This document shows, piece by piece, positions 60,068 through 64,000 of a stretch of 64,000 bases of DNA. Positions within the stretch are counted from its first letter, which is position 1, and the number at the start of each line of letters is the position of its first letter. The position numbers and the translations under genes were made by a program. The notes beneath the pieces are model-generated. The model was not told where the DNA came from, ran no database searches, and worked only from the letters and a program-made list of their open reading frames with translations. Source of the DNA: Desulfonema magnum (lineage in GTDB: Bacteria > Desulfobacterota > Desulfobacteria > Desulfobacterales > 4be13); assembly GCF_017377395.1 (NCBI RefSeq), contig NZ_CP061800.1, forward strand, positions 6,655,633-6,719,632, in the 5' to 3' direction.

Positions 60068-60140
60068 TAAGGGAACTCGAAATAAATAATATACCCTACA
60101 TTCCTACATTCCGGGTATTTTATTTTTGGGGAAATCCCTA
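60068..60140. repeat. Family E palindromic element, copy 2 (73 bp), in gene-free region 59904-60532
   Basis: TAAGGGAACTCGAAATAAATAATATACCC ... GGGTATTTTATTTTTGGGGAAATCCCTA; the reverse complement of copy 1 at 35878 without its inner hairpin. The rest of the region holds a GTTCCCACCCTCCCGCGTGAGAAC-like palindrome (about 60239) and CCTGCGAGGTTTTGGAAACC hairpin (about 60277). No gene is seen. Confidence 0.6.
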
Positions 60141-60532
60141 ATTACGCGACAAATTAAATATAACTCAGACTTTCTAAAAAAGTCAACTGCTCTTTCCGAA
60201 AAACGGAGAAAGCAGACTGCTGAAACCGATTTTTCTCGTTCCCACCCTCCCGCGTGAGAACCGACAGGTGAAGGCCTGCGAGGTTTTGGAAACCTCGCAG
60301 GTCTGATGTCTGAAAGGTGGGAACAAGGAGAAAGCGGATTACTGAAAGCGAATTATATATAATTTAAGAAAAAGATTGTCAAGCCGCGGCTGAGAGATAA
60401 ATATTTTTCTCTCATTTCTAATAACAAATTTTGCTTCCCTGTAATACCTATAAATCCTTGACAAAACAAAAATATGAGGATAAGGGTAAACAATATCTGA
60501 ATTTTAACCAGGAGAAAGGGATATATTTCTAA

Positions 60533-60838
60533 ATGGCTCTGACAAAAGCTCATATAGTAAACAATATTCAAAACCGGCTTTGCTTCTCCAGAAAAAAAAG
60601 CATAGAGTTGGTTGAGACCCTTTTGGAAATCATGAAAAAGTCACTGGAGAACGGAGAAAATGTTTTGATAACCGGTTTCGGAAAGTTTTGTGTGAATGAG
60701 AAACGGGAGCGAAGAGGAAGGAATCCTGCTACCGGTGAACCAATGACGCTGGCACCAAGAAGGGTTGTGACATTCAAATGTTCCGGTAAGCTGAGGGATA
60801 AGATTGACAAAAAAGAACAGAGAAAACAGACGAGGTGA
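60533..60838 (+). CDS. Integration host factor / HU-type DNA-binding protein
   Basis: 101 residues. MALTKAHIVNNIQNRL and SIELVETLLEIMKKSLENGENVLITGFGKFCVNEKRERRGRNPATGEPMTLAPRRVVTF are the DNABII family core, including the proline in RNPATGEP that intercalates in the minor groove. The sequence fits an IHF-alpha-like subunit better than HU. It bends DNA for recombination, replication and sigma54 activation. The next gene starts 2 bp after its stop region, so they form an operon. Confidence 0.9.
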   Translation: MALTKAHIVNNIQNRLCFSRKKSIELVETLLEIMKKSLENGENVLITGFGKFCVNEKRERRGRNPATGEPMTLAPRRVVTFKCSGKLRDKIDKKEQRKQTR

Positions 60839-60840
60839 TT

Positions 60841-61449
60841 ATGAAAAAGAAAAAAGCGGACAAGAGTAACGCACAGTTGATTATAGGCGCACTGCTATCA
60901 GGAAAGTCTCTGAGGTCCCGGGAAATCTCCGAAATGGTTCTGGAAGATTCGGGAAAAGAAATCAAAGTCCAGGATGTCGCAAGTATGCTCTCCAAATTAA
61001 GTGACAGCCAAAAATGCGACCTTGGTTTTTTTATCGAGAGAAAGAAGATTGGCACGGGTTTTGTTTACAACATGGTCAAAGAAGCGCTGAAGCTTTCTGA
61101 AAAACAGGCATACAACTTGTCGCTGAAAACAGGTAAGGACAGATATAAACTTGAGCAGGCGCTGAAAGATTTCCCGGGATTAAAGAAATACACCAAACCG
61201 TCCACACCGAAATCCAAACCAAGCCCTGCTAAAACTGTTGCTAAAAAGGCCCCCAAGAGCGTCAAGCCGTCCAAACCTGTAAAAGCCAAGCCTTCGCCGG
61301 CCAAGGCGAAAAAAGAGACGAAAATACCTCCTGTGATATTGTCAGATGAGAAAGTTATTGAAGAGGCAGCCGCGAAGATCATTCAGAAAATCGCTGATCT
61401 TGAAGGTCTGAATATGAATGTAACCGTATCTTTCAAATTAGAGGACTAG
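60841..61449 (+). CDS. Winged-helix-like protein with histone-H1-like Lys/Pro/Ala tail
   Basis: 203 residues; GAGG lies just before the ATG. The first ~105 residues look like a helical or winged-helix DNA-binding domain (IIGALLSGKSLRSREISEMVLED, VQDVASMLSKLSD, then ERKKIGTGFVYNMVKEAL). Residues about 118-165 are a low-complexity tail of K, P, A and S (KSKPSPAKTVAKKAPKSVK), like bacterial histone-H1 homologues. A short acidic end follows. Operon with IHF suggests a nucleoid-associated role; the family is not recognised. Confidence 0.7.
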   Translation: MKKKKADKSNAQLIIGALLSGKSLRSREISEMVLEDSGKEIKVQDVASMLSKLSDSQKCDLGFFIERKKIGTGFVYNMVKEALKLSEKQAYNLSLKTGKDRYKLEQALKDFPGLKKYTKPSTPKSKPSPAKTVAKKAPKSVKPSKPVKAKPSPAKAKKETKIPPVILSDEKVIEEAAAKIIQKIADLEGLNMNVTVSFKLED

Positions 61450-61752
61450 GACTTGGCTTTTTTAATATTCTGTAAAATTTCAGGATATTATTAATATATG
61501 GATGCCGTGAATTGTAGAGACGTGTCCCTGACACATCTCTACTGGGGTGATGAAAATGTCACAAACCGGGCTGACAATTGCGATCCCATTTTTATTCCGC
61601 AAATTTTTTATGACTTAAAAATCAGGCAGTTAAAAAATGCGGGGAACAAAAACGGGATCAGCTTTTTCAGAGCCTTGGAAACATTTTCATCCCCCCACAT
61701 CTCTACTCCGGCAACAAAAAACAATGAAGATTTTTGAACTTGGGAGATCATC
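61450..61752. other. Intergenic stretch between convergent genes
   Basis: About 300 bp. TTTTTTAATATTCTG and CAGGATATTATTAATA near 61458 form a weak AT-rich inverted repeat. GTAGAGACGTGTCCCTGACACATCTCTAC (about 61513) is a short palindrome. A 79-codon open frame here has no ribosome-binding site and I do not call it. Confidence 0.4.
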
Positions 61753-62661
61753 CTATTCATAAGGAAAAACCATTTTTCCGCTCAGACTGATATCATATCC
61801 CTCAAATTGTTTTGCAGCGTCAGCAAAAACCTGATCGTGGAGAAGCCCTATAAAAAGCTGCACTCCCTGGTCAAAAAACCTTTCCTTTAAAATGAGAAGA
61901 TCATAACGCTCCCAGCGAAGCGGAATAAAGTCCGTACCGAGGAGAGAAGCCACTGCCCGTATCCCGGGACCTGCATCCGCACGGTCAGATAATATTTCAA
62001 TACCGACATCAAGATGCTTATGAATTTCGTGATGATATCCCTCAATGTTTTCACCGTTAATCTCAGCCTTACTCAGCTCCCGGTCAAATAAGAGGCGGGT
62101 TCCGGTACTGAGGGGCCGGTTTACAATTCGCACACCAGGTTTGGCAAGATCAGCAATTCCTCTGATATTCTTTGGATTTTTTTTCTTCACCAGCAAGCCT
62201 TGCTCCCGTCGGCAAAAATTAACCACCGCAGGCATTCTTTCAAGTTCCCGCGTGGCAAAATCAAAGTTATACTCTTTTTCATTTTCCTCAAGCAGATGAC
62301 TTGAGGCGATATGACACAAATTCTGTCTCAGCGCGCTGATCCCTCCAAGGCTTCCTATATTTCCAAACACCGCGATATGATCGGAACGGAGGCTGTTAAA
62401 AAGCGAAATTGTCCGATCCAGAAGCGGATCATTACTGCCAGTTAAGATGAGTAATCCCTGGTAAGGCGGCAGAGAAACCGATGGTTCAGGATAATTAATG
62501 GTATTGGCCTCAATCCATTGCTCCACCAAGTGCCGGGGAAAGAGCCATTTCCCTGTGATTTTTGTCGCGGGCAACCCCTTCTCAGAAATCAGGGAATACA
62601 CCATCTTTTCGTTTATATCCAGAAATTTTGCGACTTCTTTTGTAGAAAATAATTCTTTCAT
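61753..62661 (-). CDS. HTH (excisionase-type) regulator with periplasmic-binding-like domain
   Basis: 302 residues. The N-terminal helix-turn-helix of the MerR/excisionase type is FSTKEVAKFLDINEKMVYSLISEKGLPATKITGKWLFPRHLVEQWI. The rest is a substrate-binding fold of the PBP-like/molybdate type: LLILTGSNDPLLDRTISLF, ASSHLLEENEKEYNFDFATREL, then VRIVNRPLSTGTRLLFDREL and ADAGPGIRAVASLLGTDFIPLRWERYDLLI. Relatives are annotated as molybdate or tungstate-sensing regulators. The ligand here is unproven. A 7-bp array and family A element lie between this start and the next gene's stop. Confidence 0.85.
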   Translation of the reverse strand: MKELFSTKEVAKFLDINEKMVYSLISEKGLPATKITGKWLFPRHLVEQWIEANTINYPEPSVSLPPYQGLLILTGSNDPLLDRTISLFNSLRSDHIAVFGNIGSLGGISALRQNLCHIASSHLLEENEKEYNFDFATRELERMPAVVNFCRREQGLLVKKKNPKNIRGIADLAKPGVRIVNRPLSTGTRLLFDRELSKAEINGENIEGYHHEIHKHLDVGIEILSDRADAGPGIRAVASLLGTDFIPLRWERYDLLILKERFFDQGVQLFIGLLHDQVFADAAKQFEGYDISLSGKMVFPYE

Positions 62662-62679
62662 TTTACCGTTCCAAGTCCC

Positions 62680-63143
62680 AAGTTTCGAGTTTCGAGTTTC
62701 GAGTTTCGAGTTTCCTGATTATAAGGGATTCAGGGGAGGCCCCCGCCATTCCGGAAAATCGTGATATTTTCAAATGTCGGATCAGGTGCTATTTTTTTTA
62801 ACCGAAAAGACAATGCCACAAAGACACGAAGACACAAAGAGACACAAAGAGCCTTCGCACTTTCGCGGCATCGCAGGCCGCACATCGCGCCGGTTTTCCC
62901 CGGAATGACGTTTGGGGAGGACGGCGTCCTGTGACATAATAATTTCAGCATGCCGCGTCCTCCCCTGAATCCGTTATAATCAGCAAGTTCCAAGTTTCAA
63001 GTTTCAAGTTTCGAGTTTCGAGTTTCAAGTTTCGAGTTTCAAGTTTCAAGTCCCAAGTTTCAAGTCCCAAGTTTCAAGTCCCAAGTTTCAAATTTCAAGT
63101 TTCAAGTTTCAAGTTTCAAATTTCAAATTTCAAATTTCAAATT
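62680..63143. repeat. Heptanucleotide array GAGTTTC/CAAGTTT, split by a family A element
   Basis: Units of GAGTTTC, CAAGTTT and CAAATTT of 7 bp run in 62680-62714 and again in 62984-63143, some two dozen units in all. The last units overlap the C-terminal codons and TGA stop (63132-63130) of the kinase gene. Family A copy 3 interrupts the array. Confidence 0.85.
62715..62983. mobile_element. Family A inverted-repeat element, copy 3 (269 bp)
   Basis: Ends CTGATTATAAGGG and CCGTTATAATCAG, extended to GGGGAGG / CCTCCCC. Flanks are CGAGTTTC on the left and CAAGTTCC on the right, not identical but consistent with an 8-bp duplication inside a degenerate repeat array. Interior carries the CACAAAGACACGAAGACACA module also seen at 22242, and CATTCCGGAAAA / TTTTCCCCGGAATG. 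Confidence 0.7.
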
Positions 63144-64000
63144 TAATGATAAATTTTGAGCCGTTATTTCGTACAAATTTCAACTCTCCGTCAAGCTGAT
63201 GCACAGCAAATCCTCTGACAAGTTTTAATCCTAAGGATGAAGTGTTGCCAATATCTGTGTTTTCAGGAATTCCCACCCCGTTATCGCTGACAATCAGTTC
63301 AACTTTAGCTGTATCAGCAAAACGAAATGAAACACTGATCTCACCCTTCCTGTTCTCCGGGAAAGCGTGTTTCAGGGCATTGGAAATGAGTTCATTCAGA
63401 ATCAGACCACAGGGAATGGCGATGTCAATTTCCACGGAAATATCCTCAATATCTGTTTTCAAGGCAATCTGTGCGGAACTGATGCCGTAAGACCTGAACA
63501 GGGTCTTTGCCAGTTCATTCAGGTACGTCCTGAAATCAATTTGCGACAGGCTTTCGGACTGATAAAGTTTTTCATGAATCAGGGACATGGCCCGGATACG
63601 GTCCTTGTTCTCAGTCAGTATCTTAATAATTCTCTCATCCTCGGTCTTCATGCACTGAAGTTCGAGCAGACTGGAGACCACCTGCATGTTGTTTTTCACC
63701 CGGTGATGAATTTCCCTGAGAAGCACGACTTTCTCACTGAGGGATACCCTGAGCTGTTCTTCATTACGTTTTCGGTCTGAGATATCGGTTATCATTGCCA
63801 AGCTCCCGATGAACTGACCGGTTTCATCACAAATTGAATTGGTACTGACAATTGTCCAGAGATCGGTTCCGTCCTTCCGACGGAACCTGAAGTCATGCTG
63901 CTCCGAAATTCCCTGCCTGCGTCTTTCAAAATTTCGCTCTGCCTCGGTCAGGGCTGCCGCATCCATAAAATCAAAAAAAGGGCATCCCAGCATCTCTGGC
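63130..64000 (-). CDS. PAS / HisKA_2-type histidine kinase (5' end outside window)
   Basis: At least 289 residues remain in the window; the frame is open at base 64000, so the N-terminus lies outside. A PAS domain is seen (RRKDGTDLWTIVSTNSICDETGQFIGSLAMITDISDRK, about residues 35-75 of the visible part). It is followed by a HisKA_2 dimerisation helix with LLREIHHRVKNNMQVVSSLLELQ and a histidine-kinase ATPase domain (CGLILNELISNALKHAFP, VSDNGVGIPEN, SSLGLKLVRG). It belongs to the family of kinases that respond to light or redox through PAS. Its last residues KFEI and stop fall in a 7-bp repeat array. Confidence 0.88.
   Translation of the reverse strand, partial: PEMLGCPFFDFMDAAALTEAERNFERRRQGISEQHDFRFRRKDGTDLWTIVSTNSICDETGQFIGSLAMITDISDRKRNEEQLRVSLSEKVVLLREIHHRVKNNMQVVSSLLELQCMKTEDERIIKILTENKDRIRAMSLIHEKLYQSESLSQIDFRTYLNELAKTLFRSYGISSAQIALKTDIEDISVEIDIAIPCGLILNELISNALKHAFPENRKGEISVSFRFADTAKVELIVSDNGVGIPENTDIGNTSSLGLKLVRGFAVHQLDGELKFVRNNGSKFIIKFEI

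Noticed and set aside
61498..61737. 79-residue open frame after the H1-like gene
   Set aside because: No ribosome-binding site and no similarity that I recognise; it contains a palindrome.
1..64000. tRNA, rRNA, tmRNA or integrase genes, looked for because of the island-like repeats
   Set aside because: None was found by eye; a tRNAscan and profile search would be decisive.

Overview
This window looks like part of a large, repeat-rich genome of a Desulfobacterota (deltaproteobacterial, probably sulfate-reducing) bacterium. The inference rests on gene content rather than a marker gene: a DUF4911-miaB-bifunctional nuclease run, paired ferredoxin-bearing MinD/Mrp ATPases with IscU-like scaffolds, many Cache-domain histidine kinases and stand-alone receivers, dockerin-type secreted proteins, and very many short palindromic intergenic elements. 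Filamentous Desulfonema-like relatives are the closest guess. No rRNA, tRNA or CRISPR array was seen.

Layout. 1-8.6 kb: a secreted LRR protein and a FadL/PorV-like outer-membrane protein behind what reads as a c-di-GMP-I riboswitch, a repeat cluster, then an uncharacterised membrane protein and a large lipoprotein meeting tail to tail. 9-14 kb: a DinD-like protein with a decayed paralogue, then a receiver/histidine kinase/receiver/receiver operon with a sigma54-type promoter separated from it by a small transposon-like element. 14-25 kb: FecR/LysM protein, adenylate cyclase, RNase Z-like hydrolase, RecJ, DUF4911, MiaB, bifunctional nuclease. 25.3-34.5 kb: a seven-gene, one-direction signalling cluster (TetR, SulP transporter, cytidylate-kinase-like/BON/receiver fusion, histidine kinase, receiver, degenerate kinase, receiver). 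It is flanked by 333-bp direct repeats that split an ancestral nuclease/HD-hydrolase gene pair. 35-38.6 kb: Sir2, Uma2 and two toxin-antitoxin pairs. 38.9-46.6 kb: a dockerin protein, a nuclease-like protein, 3-hydroxybutyrate oligomer hydrolase, MetF, an IscU-like scaffold and a CGGC protein. 48-51 kb: two convergent porins around a strong terminator. 52-54.3 kb: an IscU-like scaffold and two ferredoxin-MinD ATPases. 54.8-60 kb: a secreted tandem caspase-fold protein, a PPC/dockerin protein and a second FadL-like protein. 60.5-64 kb: IHF/HU, a histone-H1-like protein, an HTH/periplasmic-binding-type regulator and a partial histidine kinase.

The intergenic DNA is the most unusual part. At least three unrelated families of short inverted-repeat elements carry flanking direct repeats (11, 8 and 8-9 bp) that look like target-site duplications. 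Several more palindromic families occur twice or more. Arrays of 7-bp repeats with different unit sequences begin at, overlap, or lie just beyond the stop codons of at least six genes.

Two themes connect the genes. One is sensing and phosphorelay (two related kinase/receiver clusters, a cyclase, a riboswitch). The other is cell-surface export (FadL/PorV-like proteins next to secreted dockerin, LRR and caspase-fold proteins). The best candidate for an undescribed system is the 8.9-kb repeat-flanked TetR-SulP-phosphorelay unit.
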